64,000 bases of DNA, taken from positions 1 to 64,000 of the forward strand of contig JAJYXI010000053.1 of assembly GCA_021791055.1 (NCBI GenBank), in the 5' to 3' direction. Source of the stretch: Nitrospirota bacterium. GTDB taxonomy: Bacteria > Nitrospirota > Thermodesulfovibrionia > Thermodesulfovibrionales > Dissulfurispiraceae. Shown here one piece after another: positions 56,549 through 64,000 of this stretch. A program made the translations under genes and the position numbers. Numbering within the stretch: the stretch's first letter is position 1; each line of letters starts with the position of its first letter. The notes beneath the pieces were generated by a model. The model did not search any database, was not told where the DNA came from, and saw only the letters and a program-made list of their open reading frames with translations.

Positions 56549-56690
56549 AAAGGCACTCCCATGCTCGGGTTTCTCGGCACTTTCTCAGTTAACGGTGTTG
56601 GTTACTGACACTGATAACCGACACTGACACGTTTTTACTGAGGCATCGGCAAGTCGGTGTCGAGGGGTTCGGGACGGTTAAAAGGATATA
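56549..56690 (+). pseudogene. decayed copy of the cas6 3' end (copy B)
   Basis: The sequence coding GTPMLGFLGTFSVN is preserved (56549-56593), then TGACACTGA repeats replace the next codons, then GGCATCGGCAAGTCGGTGTC parallels GIGKSVS and ends as RLKR. Compared with cas6 it has a stop, substitutions and a shift. It lies just after VapC. Confidence 0.8.
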
Positions 56691-56734
56691 GATTTATGGG
56701 ATGGCACGTAATATAATAATCTCAGGAGGTTATT

Positions 56735-57022
56735 ATGATACCTAAAGATGAGCTCGATAAGGTAATTGAGATTGCAAGAAAATACGGCGTTGGAGAGTTG
56801 TATCTTATTGGTTCTGCTTTGCATAAAGAGCCCGAAAAGGTTAACGATTATGACTTTGCTGTTAAAGATGTGCCGTCCGGTAATTTTTTCAGGTTTTATG
56901 GCGAGTTAATCCGTGCAATGTCAAAGAGTGTAGATTTGATAGACCTTTCAGGCAAGATTACAAAATTTAAGGCCATAATATTAAGAGAGGGCAAACTCAT
57001 TTATGACCGGACAACAGCTTAA
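56735..57022 (+). CDS. nucleotidyltransferase-like protein
   Basis: A 95-residue protein with ELYLIGSALHKEPEKVNDYDFAV, a degenerate MNT motif (GS...DYDF), followed by a short helix bundle. It overlaps the HEPN-like gene by 20 bp. Together they resemble a second MNT/HEPN type VII toxin-antitoxin pair, though the active site differs from the canonical GS...SDxD. RBS AGGAGG is good. Confidence 0.7.
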   Translation: MIPKDELDKVIEIARKYGVGELYLIGSALHKEPEKVNDYDFAVKDVPSGNFFRFYGELIRAMSKSVDLIDLSGKITKFKAIILREGKLIYDRTTA

Positions 57023-57443
57023 AGAATATTGCGAAGCTGAGTTCGAAAACATAGCATCAGTTTTAACTGAAATTGCTTTGATTGTTGCGCCTACAAAGAC
57101 GCAATACACAACTGCTGAATTGGCAGCTATTGCGACTTTTATTCATAACTGCTATAACGGCATTGAAAACGTGCTCAAAAGAATTTCCTCCTACAGCAAA
57201 TTAGAAATTAAAGACACGAGCACATGGCATAAAGATTTATTAAAAGCATCTTTAGATCAAGGGATTATCACAAATGATCTGTATAATGCACTATCCATTT
57301 ATCTTTCCTTTAGACATTTTTTTGTCCATGCATACAGTTTTGCTCTGAGATGGGAAGAAATGAAACCGCTTGTGGATGATATTGAAGACACGCTGAAAAA
57401 ATTTAAATCAGAAACATACGATTATATTGACAAACTCGATTGA
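57003..57443 (+). CDS. HEPN/HepT-like protein
   Basis: A 146-residue, helical protein: CEAEFENIASVLTEIALIV, AAIATFIHNCYNGIENVLKRISSY and LSIYLSFRHFFVHAYSFALRW. The RHFFVHAY segment has the Rx4-6H arrangement of HEPN ribonucleases (RHFFVH). It is the probable toxin of the pair with the upstream gene. Adjacent to cas1. Confidence 0.78.
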   Translation: MTGQQLKEYCEAEFENIASVLTEIALIVAPTKTQYTTAELAAIATFIHNCYNGIENVLKRISSYSKLEIKDTSTWHKDLLKASLDQGIITNDLYNALSIYLSFRHFFVHAYSFALRWEEMKPLVDDIEDTLKKFKSETYDYIDKLD

Positions 57444-57461
57444 ACCTCTTTAATTCAAACT

Positions 57462-58430
57462 ATGCAACTCGTCATCAACACATACGGCTCGTATCTACAG
57501 AAAAACGGTGACTGTTTCAAGGTCAAGACCGATGAGAAGGTTTTTGAAATTTCCTGCAAAAAAGTTTCGTCCATTCTTATCTCAACCGCTGCTTATATCA
57601 CCACAGACGCCATAAAGATGGCGATGGAAAACAACATTGATATTGTATTTATAGATGAGCATGGCAACCCTTACGGCAGGGTGTGGCATTCAAAGCTCGG
57701 CAGCACAACGCTTATACGGAGGAGACAGTTTGAGATTGCAGAGACAGAAGGCGGGCTTAATCTGGCTCTTGAATGGGTAAAGACGAAATTCGGCAATCAG
57801 ATAGGGATGCTGCAAAGGCTAAGGCAGACGAGGCCTCATAAATCAGCCGAAATTACTTTGTATATTGACAAGCTTCAAAATGCGCTCAACGGGCTCGATG
57901 CGCTTTCAGGAACAATCGAGGAATGCAGAGGCTCTATCATGGGCATGGAAGGCAGCGGAGGCAGGATTTATTTTGAGGCATTGAGCTCGCTGATGCCGGA
58001 TAGATTTAAGTTTAACGGACGAAGCAGGAATCCGGCAAAAGACGAGTTTAACGCCCTGCTCAACTATTCCTACGGCGTGCTTTATTCAAAGGTCGAGAAG
58101 GCCTGTATTATCGCGGGGCTCGATCCCTATGTGGGCTTTATACATACAGACCATTACAACAAGAAATCTCTGGTATTTGACCTGATAGAGAACTACCGCA
58201 TATGGGCGGATGAAGTGGTGGTTAATCTTTTTGCTTCAAGAAAGGCAAAGGTGGAGCATTTTGACAAAATCCCAAATGGCCTGACGCTCAACAAAGAAGG
58301 CAAGGCGGTTTTGCTGACCGATTTCAATTCCTTTATGGACGAGTCCATACGATACAGAGGCCGAAATATCAAGCGGGATAATATCATCCAGTTCGACTGC
58401 CACAGGATTGCAAATGATTTAATAAAGTGA
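57462..58430 (+). CDS. cas1: CRISPR adaptation integrase Cas1
   Basis: A 322-residue Cas1 with an N-terminal beta domain (LVINTYGSYLQKNGDCFKVK) and catalytic Glu in GRIYFEALSSLMP (about 166), His in GFIHTDHYNKKSLVFDLIE (about 229) and second Glu near the end of that segment. Integrates new spacers with Cas2. It starts 18 bp after the HEPN-like gene. Confidence 0.95.
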   Translation: MQLVINTYGSYLQKNGDCFKVKTDEKVFEISCKKVSSILISTAAYITTDAIKMAMENNIDIVFIDEHGNPYGRVWHSKLGSTTLIRRRQFEIAETEGGLNLALEWVKTKFGNQIGMLQRLRQTRPHKSAEITLYIDKLQNALNGLDALSGTIEECRGSIMGMEGSGGRIYFEALSSLMPDRFKFNGRSRNPAKDEFNALLNYSYGVLYSKVEKACIIAGLDPYVGFIHTDHYNKKSLVFDLIENYRIWADEVVVNLFASRKAKVEHFDKIPNGLTLNKEGKAVLLTDFNSFMDESIRYRGRNIKRDNIIQFDCHRIANDLIK

Positions 58431-58458
58431 CAGTGAATTGTGTCAGTGTCAGAAGGAG
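58430..58458. repeat. GTGTCAG repeat after cas1
   Basis: TGACAGTGAATTGTGTCAGTGTCAG lies between the cas1 stop and the four-helix-bundle ribosome binding site. Confidence 0.6.
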
Positions 58459-58464
58459 GCAAAA

Positions 58465-59153
<689 letters not shown>

Positions 59154-59159
59154 AGAAGC

Positions 59160-59200
59160 AATGTCGGTGTCAGTGATCTGTGTCAGTATCAAGAAAAGTA
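59160..59200. repeat. GTGTCAG repeat between cas2 and cas4
   Basis: ATGTCGGTGTCAGTGATCTG and TGTCAGTATCAAG, the same unit as elsewhere in the island. Confidence 0.55.
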
Positions 59201-59210
59201 AGGCGGAATT

Positions 59211-59897
59211 ATGAACGGCGAGAGCAAAAACAATGAGGCAGTGTCGGTGAACAGCGCCAGCGACAATAATATACCGACACTGACAACCGGCACTGACACT
59301 GTTTTTGACACTGAATCAACCCCAATGATAACGCCTTCGGAGGTGATAGAGCATTTGTACTGTCCCCGCTTTACCTATTTTATGAACTGCCTGAACATAC
59401 CGCAGCATGAGGAGCTGCGATACAAGGTGCTTAAGGGAAGAGAACTTCATCAGAGGCGTGAAGATAGCAACAGAGATTACCTGAGAAAACGATTGGGCTG
59501 CACTGACAAAGAAATATCTGTCTACATTGCATCGAAAGAGCTTGGAGTGAGGGGCGTGATTGATGAAGTCCTTTATCTATCGGATAATACACTCGCACCC
59601 CTTGATTACAAGTATACGGAATACAATGACTATACATTTGAAACACACAAAGTGCAGTCCACATTGTATGCGCTTTTAATCATGGACAATTATAAAAAGC
59701 CTGTTACGAGAGGGTTTATCTGCTATGCAAAAAACGGAAATACGATAAAAGAGCTTGTTTACAGCGAAGATGATTTTTGCTATGCTAAAAACATAGTGCG
59801 GGAGATTTTCGATGTGATACTGAAAGGCTATTACCCTAAAAAGACACGCTGGCAGAACAAGTGTATTGATTGCTGTTACAGAAATATTTGTGTATAA
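59211..59897 (+). CDS. cas4: Cas4 exonuclease
   Basis: A 228-residue RecB-like nuclease that trims prespacers. GVRGVIDEVLYL, LAPLDYKYTEY and a four-Cys Fe-S site (LYCPRF at the start; CIDCCYRNIC at the end) are seen. The first 38 residues (including DNNIPTLTTGTDTVFDTEST) are encoded by TGTCAG-type repeats; the usual Cas4 start corresponds to MITPSEVIEHLYC at 59325. So the repeat either extended the protein or made a false start. Confidence 0.88.
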   Translation: MNGESKNNEAVSVNSASDNNIPTLTTGTDTVFDTESTPMITPSEVIEHLYCPRFTYFMNCLNIPQHEELRYKVLKGRELHQRREDSNRDYLRKRLGCTDKEISVYIASKELGVRGVIDEVLYLSDNTLAPLDYKYTEYNDYTFETHKVQSTLYALLIMDNYKKPVTRGFICYAKNGNTIKELVYSEDDFCYAKNIVREIFDVILKGYYPKKTRWQNKCIDCCYRNICV

Positions 59898-60137
59898 TGC
59901 TCTTTGACATTGCTGGTTTTCTATTTTTTTTCAAACTAATGTGAAAAAATTATTTAACCATAAATGCTGACAACCGAAAACTTCTTGAAATAAAAATTGT
60001 TTTCAGATGATAGACGATGTAAAAGCAGCTAAAAATCAACTTAAAAACAGGCATGATGAAGCAAAACACAGAACAAAAGGCATTCAGTAAAATCGTAAAC
60101 AGCGATTTGAAAATCAATAAGTTATTTGTAAATTGCC
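59898..60137 (+). other. CRISPR leader of array 1
   Basis: A 240-bp, AT-rich, gene-free stretch between cas4 and the first repeat. By position and composition it is the leader that holds the promoter and integration signals. No match to the spacer or TGTCAG units. Confidence 0.65.
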
Positions 60138-60917
<780 letters not shown>

Positions 60918-61028
60918 ACATTTCCGGAAATCCGAGTATAATGGAATAGAATAAGCCCTTGGCTTATACAGATTCTTTGAAAAACAACAGTTTTTAACTG
61001 TTTATAAAATCAGATTTGGAGGTGTTAG

Positions 61029-61544
61029 ATGAGAAGGATTGTTTTGATAATGCTTATTATTTTTCTTTGTGCAAATTGTGCTCCTTCAAATATTCGTATG
61101 TCTGAGCGGTTAGAGAATCTTTCACGAGTAGTGTATATTGCTCCCTCAGAGCATCACACCATGGGAGTTTGGAGATGGGAAATAGTTAAGGAAACCAAAG
61201 AGGATGATAAGCATCCTTTGTTTGTAAAGCTTGCTGGGATTTTTGGTGAAAATTTTTCAAAACAGTTTAGCCAAAAGGGTTTTCAGTTAATTCCTGAAAG
61301 TCGTCAGGGTCAATTTCTTAGGATTGATTCGTGGATTGGAACTCCGCAAGGCAGTTGGAAATTCGCAAAGAATTCCGTTGCTAAAACTGTTGGCATACGG
61401 GTGATGGTACACAATTGTTATAACAACGATTGTAAAAAAATCTTCGATTACGAAGATTCAGTTCTTTTTCCTGAGTCTTACGAAGAGGCAGGAGAAATTC
61501 TTGCCAAGAAGATTTTTGACAAGATTAATAAATTATTGTTTTGA
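61029..61544 (+). CDS. predicted lipoprotein of unknown function
   Basis: A 171-residue protein with a signal peptide and lipobox-like IFLCANC (Cys near 17). The mature part has WRWEIVKETKEDDKHPLFVKLAG and RVMVHNCYNNDCKKIF with two Cys. No family is recognised. RBS TGGAGG. With the next gene it fills the gap between CRISPR arrays. Confidence 0.65.
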   Translation: MRRIVLIMLIIFLCANCAPSNIRMSERLENLSRVVYIAPSEHHTMGVWRWEIVKETKEDDKHPLFVKLAGIFGENFSKQFSQKGFQLIPESRQGQFLRIDSWIGTPQGSWKFAKNSVAKTVGIRVMVHNCYNNDCKKIFDYEDSVLFPESYEEAGEILAKKIFDKINKLLF

Positions 61545-61862
61545 AAGGAGGGAAATTAGATGAAAAAGTTTGTAATTGTATTGATTTTGCTTTTAGTTCC
61601 GGCGATTGTTGTCGCTACAGATGAAAAATCAATCGTGTGGTGTGATCCAATGGTTGCACCAATTCGGGGAAATCTGTACAACGAAATAGCGTCCATCTTA
61701 AAAGACAACGGCTATATTCTTATGTGTCACTCGGAGCCGCCGTTAGGATTACGATTTGACGATGAAAAACGAATTGTCTGGTGCGATCCGATAGTTACCG
61801 CGTGTAGGGTTTGACGAAATTAGGAACAACTGGTAAGTTAGTCCTCCGGAAGGAGGAAGCAG

Positions 61863-62147
61863 ATGGCAAGGAAGAAATGGAGCGCAGAAGAGAAGCAGAA
61901 AATGGTATTGGCAGGCTTGAGGAATGAGACATCCGTAGCTGAGCTGTGTAGACAGTATGGGGTCAGCGATGTCATGTATTACAAATGGAAGAAGGCGTTT
62001 TTGGAAGGCGGACTCAACGGGCTTAAAGGTAATGGCAAAACAAGCGATCACGAGTCGGTTTTAAAAAAAGAAAACGAAGACCTGAAGGCATTGATAGGTG
62101 AACTTACGGTAGAGAACCGTTTTTTTAAAAGAATACAAGGGTCATAA
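61863..62147 (+). CDS. IS3-family transposase OrfA
   Basis: A 94-residue helix-turn-helix protein (KKWSAEEKQKMVLAGLRNET, ELCRQYGVSDVMYYKWKKAF) with a leucine-zipper-like end (LKKENEDLKALIGELTVEN). A T/A-rich slippery-like run TTTTTTTAAAAG lies near its end, which suits programmed -1 frameshifting into OrfB. Confidence 0.9.
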   Translation: MARKKWSAEEKQKMVLAGLRNETSVAELCRQYGVSDVMYYKWKKAFLEGGLNGLKGNGKTSDHESVLKKENEDLKALIGELTVENRFFKRIQGS

Positions 62148-62158
62148 AGGATTACACA

Positions 62159-63055
62159 GTGATAGAGACAGCGAGAAAAGAAGAACATATCTCAATCAAC
62201 AGGGCCTGCAGGATACTTGGGCTTTCAAGAACGGAGTATTACCGGAAGATCTTTGGGCTCCGGGATTATCAGAAAAAAGAGAAGGCTCTAAGGGAGATAG
62301 AATCCGAGAAAAAACAGGCGATTGAACAACTTTCTCTTAGAGAGCAGGAATACGGGCACAAGAAGATATGGGCATTGCTGAATTTCAGGCACAACATTGA
62401 GATAACGAAATACGGGACATACAAGGCGATGAAACAGATGGGACTGCTTTTACCCTGTAACTACACCAAAGAACTTAAAGAACAGATGCAGGTCAGGCAG
62501 CAGTATCTGCATAAACCTGAGGGGATAAACCAGCTCTGGCAGGTGGACTTTACAGAGTTTCAGATACCGGAATACGGGACATACTACTCAACTAATGTGC
62601 TGGATTACTTCTCACGATATGTGCTTGCATGTCTGATAAGGGCAAGTCATACAGCAGATGACCTTATTGATGCCATTGAGATGGCAAAACTGGAGGCTGT
62701 CAGCATATTAGGAGAAGATTGTTTCCCTGAGAAAGTGCTTTTGGTAAGTGATCAGGGACCAGCAATGAAGTCTAAGACCTTCAGGAAATACATTCAGGGT
62801 TCGATATTCAGACATGTGCTGGCAAGAGGGCATCACCCGCAGACCATAGGGATGCTTGAGCGGTTCAATCAGAGCCAGAAATATGAAAGGATATACCGGA
62901 GAGAGTATACAGACCCTATTGATGCAGAGATTGATTTAGAAGCCTACAGGATAAAATACAATACCTATAGGCCGCATGAGGCTCTGGGATACGATGTCCC
63001 GGCTAATTATTATAAACTTGAAAACATGGTAGGACTAACTTTAAACTCGAAATAG
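62159..63055 (+). CDS. IS3-family transposase OrfB (DDE)
   Basis: A 298-residue integrase-core protein with a DDE triad: WQVDFTEF (first Asp, about 129), LVSDQGPAM (second Asp, about 196) and GMLERFNQSQK (Glu, about 232). An N-terminal HTH_21-like helix ISINRACRILGLSRTEYYR precedes. Frame -1 relative to OrfA. Intact. Confidence 0.92.
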   Translation: MIETARKEEHISINRACRILGLSRTEYYRKIFGLRDYQKKEKALREIESEKKQAIEQLSLREQEYGHKKIWALLNFRHNIEITKYGTYKAMKQMGLLLPCNYTKELKEQMQVRQQYLHKPEGINQLWQVDFTEFQIPEYGTYYSTNVLDYFSRYVLACLIRASHTADDLIDAIEMAKLEAVSILGEDCFPEKVLLVSDQGPAMKSKTFRKYIQGSIFRHVLARGHHPQTIGMLERFNQSQKYERIYRREYTDPIDAEIDLEAYRIKYNTYRPHEALGYDVPANYYKLENMVGLTLNSK

Positions 63056-63208
63056 TTGTTCCTAAAATGTCGAGCAGGACACCGCGCAACAAGAACAGGT
63101 ATACATTGAAATAGCGCCTGTTTTAAAAAAGAAAGGATATATCTTTCTTTGCCCACTTAATTCACGGATGATTTTAAGATTACAATAAGACCCTATCACT
63201 AAATAAAA

Positions 63209-63540
63209 GTCTGAAAGATACTTCCAATAAAACAAGGATTGAAACACAATGGCAGGAAGAATGACGGTGGTGCATTGTATGTCTGAAAGATACTTCCAAT
63301 AAAACAAGGATTGAAACACGAGAAGGGCAATCTCATAATGGGCAATGTGATTGCTGTCTGAAAGATACTTCCAATAAAACAAGGATTGAAACAGAAATCG
63401 AAAGGGGGAAACCATGAAAACTGAGATAGAGTCTGAAAGATACTTCCAATAAAACAAGGATTGAAACGGAACTGACATCGAGACAACTTGTAAGCGCATC
63501 GCTGTCTGAAAGATACTTCCAATAAAACAAGGATTGAAAC
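63209..63540 (+). CRISPR. CRISPR array 2, 5 repeats
   Basis: Five copies of the 37-nt repeat of array 1, starting at 63209, 63281, 63356, 63431 and 63504; spacers 35-38 bp. Same orientation as array 1. It has no cas4-type AT-rich leader directly upstream, but the interrupted gene. Confidence 0.97.
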
Positions 63541-63659
63541 CCAGGATTGATTTTTGAGATAAGCATAATGAGGTTTTGTCGTTAAGGCAAGGGGGTAGTC
63601 GGGGTAGTTCAGGTGGTCGGGGTATTGATTTTTTTATAGTGCTATGACTATGATAATAC

Positions 63660-63896
63660 ATGCCTGTTATAAGTGTTTATCTAAAGAAAAATGACTACGA
63701 GAGGATCAAGGCCCGTTCGATCGCGGAAGATGTTCCTTTATCTAAGCTTATTCGCGTCTCTATAGAAAAATATATACTGACCGAAGAACAAAAAGCGGCA
63801 AGGGAAGAACTCATACATTTTCTAAAAAAGAACCTGACGGGAAGCTGGGAAGATGTTCATAAGGAGAGGGAGGAAGCCGATGCCTGTAGGCGTTGA
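63660..63896 (+). CDS. ribbon-helix-helix-like antitoxin
   Basis: A 78-residue protein: SVYLKKNDYERIKARSIAEDVPLSKLIRVSIEKYI is a ribbon-helix-helix-like DNA-binding start, then a charged helix TEEQKAAREELIHFLKKN. Its stop overlaps the following PIN gene by 17 bp, so it is the likely antitoxin of a VapBC-type pair. Confidence 0.72.
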   Translation: MPVISVYLKKNDYERIKARSIAEDVPLSKLIRVSIEKYILTEEQKAAREELIHFLKKNLTGSWEDVHKEREEADACRR

Positions 63897-64000
63897 TACC
63901 GGATTTTTTTATTTAGTCAGGGACGGGCATCCTGAAGCCCTGAGAATTTTAAGAGAAGAGGCGGTTATAACATCCGCTATTGTTGTTTATGAATTGCAAA
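63880..64000 (+). CDS. PIN-domain toxin, N-terminal part (runs off the window)
   Basis: ATG at 63880 opens MPVGVDTGFFYLVRDGHPEALRI, with the first PIN Asp in VDTGFF, and reaches TSAIVVYELQ with the second acidic residue at the edge. The rest is outside. Confidence 0.75.
   Translation, partial: MPVGVDTGFFYLVRDGHPEALRILREEAVITSAIVVYELQ

Larger units (their letters stand above)
61803..63081 (+). mobile_element. IS3-family insertion sequence, complete
   Basis: 1279 bp between 5-bp direct repeats CCGCG (61798-61802 and 63082-63086). The left end TGTAGGG...TTAGGAACAACT and right end AGTTGTTCCTA...GGACA are imperfect inverted repeats with TTAGGAACAACT identical. It holds OrfA and OrfB in -1 phase. 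Confidence 0.92.
61560..63188 (+). pseudogene. secreted two-repeat protein gene interrupted by an IS3-family element
   Basis: A signal peptide (FVIVLILLLVPAIVVA) is followed by SIVWCDPMVAPIRGNLYNEIAS and ILKDNGYILMCHSEPPLGLRF, then a second unit KRIVWCDPIVT. This is cut at 61803 and continues after the element as EQVYIEIAPVLKKKGYIFLC. Joining 61802 to 63087 restores a 114-residue frame with two similar units of about 44 residues (IVWCDP...YxEIAxxLKxxGYI.LC). Function unknown. Confidence 0.8.

Overview
The window is bacterial DNA of moderate, slightly AT-rich composition, with GGAGG-type ribosome binding sites and tightly packed operons. The housekeeping set (AMIN-type amidase, soluble lytic transglycosylase, FtsH, SecA, PilT/PilU pair, ZapA, FeoB, many regulatory HD/HDOD/GGDEF proteins) points to a Gram-negative, deep-branching lineage. 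The gene mix and the abundance of short degenerate 6-8 nt repeats in and between genes remind me of Nitrospirota (Thermodesulfovibrio-like), but there is no rRNA or tRNA in the window and this placement is inference.

Layout: 1-12.0 kb is ordinary core genome: an HD hydrolase, a glutaredoxin-like protein, isocitrate dehydrogenase, a minus-strand chain of kinase-like protein, folP, ftsH, rph, murI, GerMN protein and amidase, then feoB and a Fur-type regulator. 12.0-20.9 kb holds two zinc alcohol dehydrogenases that bracket an insertion-rich segment. I read this segment as a decayed chromosomal integron. An integron integrase with an in-frame deletion of its catalytic core lies at 19218-19886, and the cassettes read away from it on the minus strand. 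They are two copies of a 146-bp gene-less cassette-like repeat, a frameshifted CFI-box protein, a RelE/ParE-type toxin-antitoxin pair, a DUF397 protein with a membrane protein, and a GC-rich SBF/arsenic-type transporter. One attC site is split by an IS110-family element of the attC-targeting kind. A REP-type HUH transposase with perfect 15-bp inverted ends sits at the distal edge.

20.9-47.1 kb is again mainly core: a CheV-like coupling protein, a cupin, secA, two PilT ATPases with a degenerate receiver, glgB, aroC, alanine dehydrogenase, a lytic transglycosylase, a coiled-coil/ZapA pair, a GGDEF/HDOD cluster, a radical SAM enzyme, a beta-CASP hydrolase and a YfcE phosphoesterase. Embedded in it (30.6-35.3 kb) is an unusual three-gene operon of an endonuclease/exonuclease/phosphatase-fold nuclease with an effector-associated-like N-terminus, a Fic protein and a phospholipase-D-fold protein. 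It looks like an undescribed conflict or defence module.

47.2-64 kb is a type I-B-like CRISPR-Cas island in the order cas8b-cas7-cas5-cas3-cas6-...-cas1-...-cas2-cas4, followed by two arrays with the same 37-nt repeat (11 and 5 repeats). Toxin-antitoxin modules (MNT/HEPN upstream; VapBC and a second MNT/HEPN-like pair between cas6 and cas1; an RHH/PIN pair after the second array), an ORF6N gene and a four-helix-bundle gene are interleaved with the cas genes. The junctions of these accessory genes carry footprints: 200-bp direct duplications, decayed copies of the 3' end of cas6, and a TGTCAG-type repeat. The gap between the arrays holds a lipoprotein gene and a two-repeat secreted protein gene cut by a complete IS3-family element, whose removal restores the reading frame.
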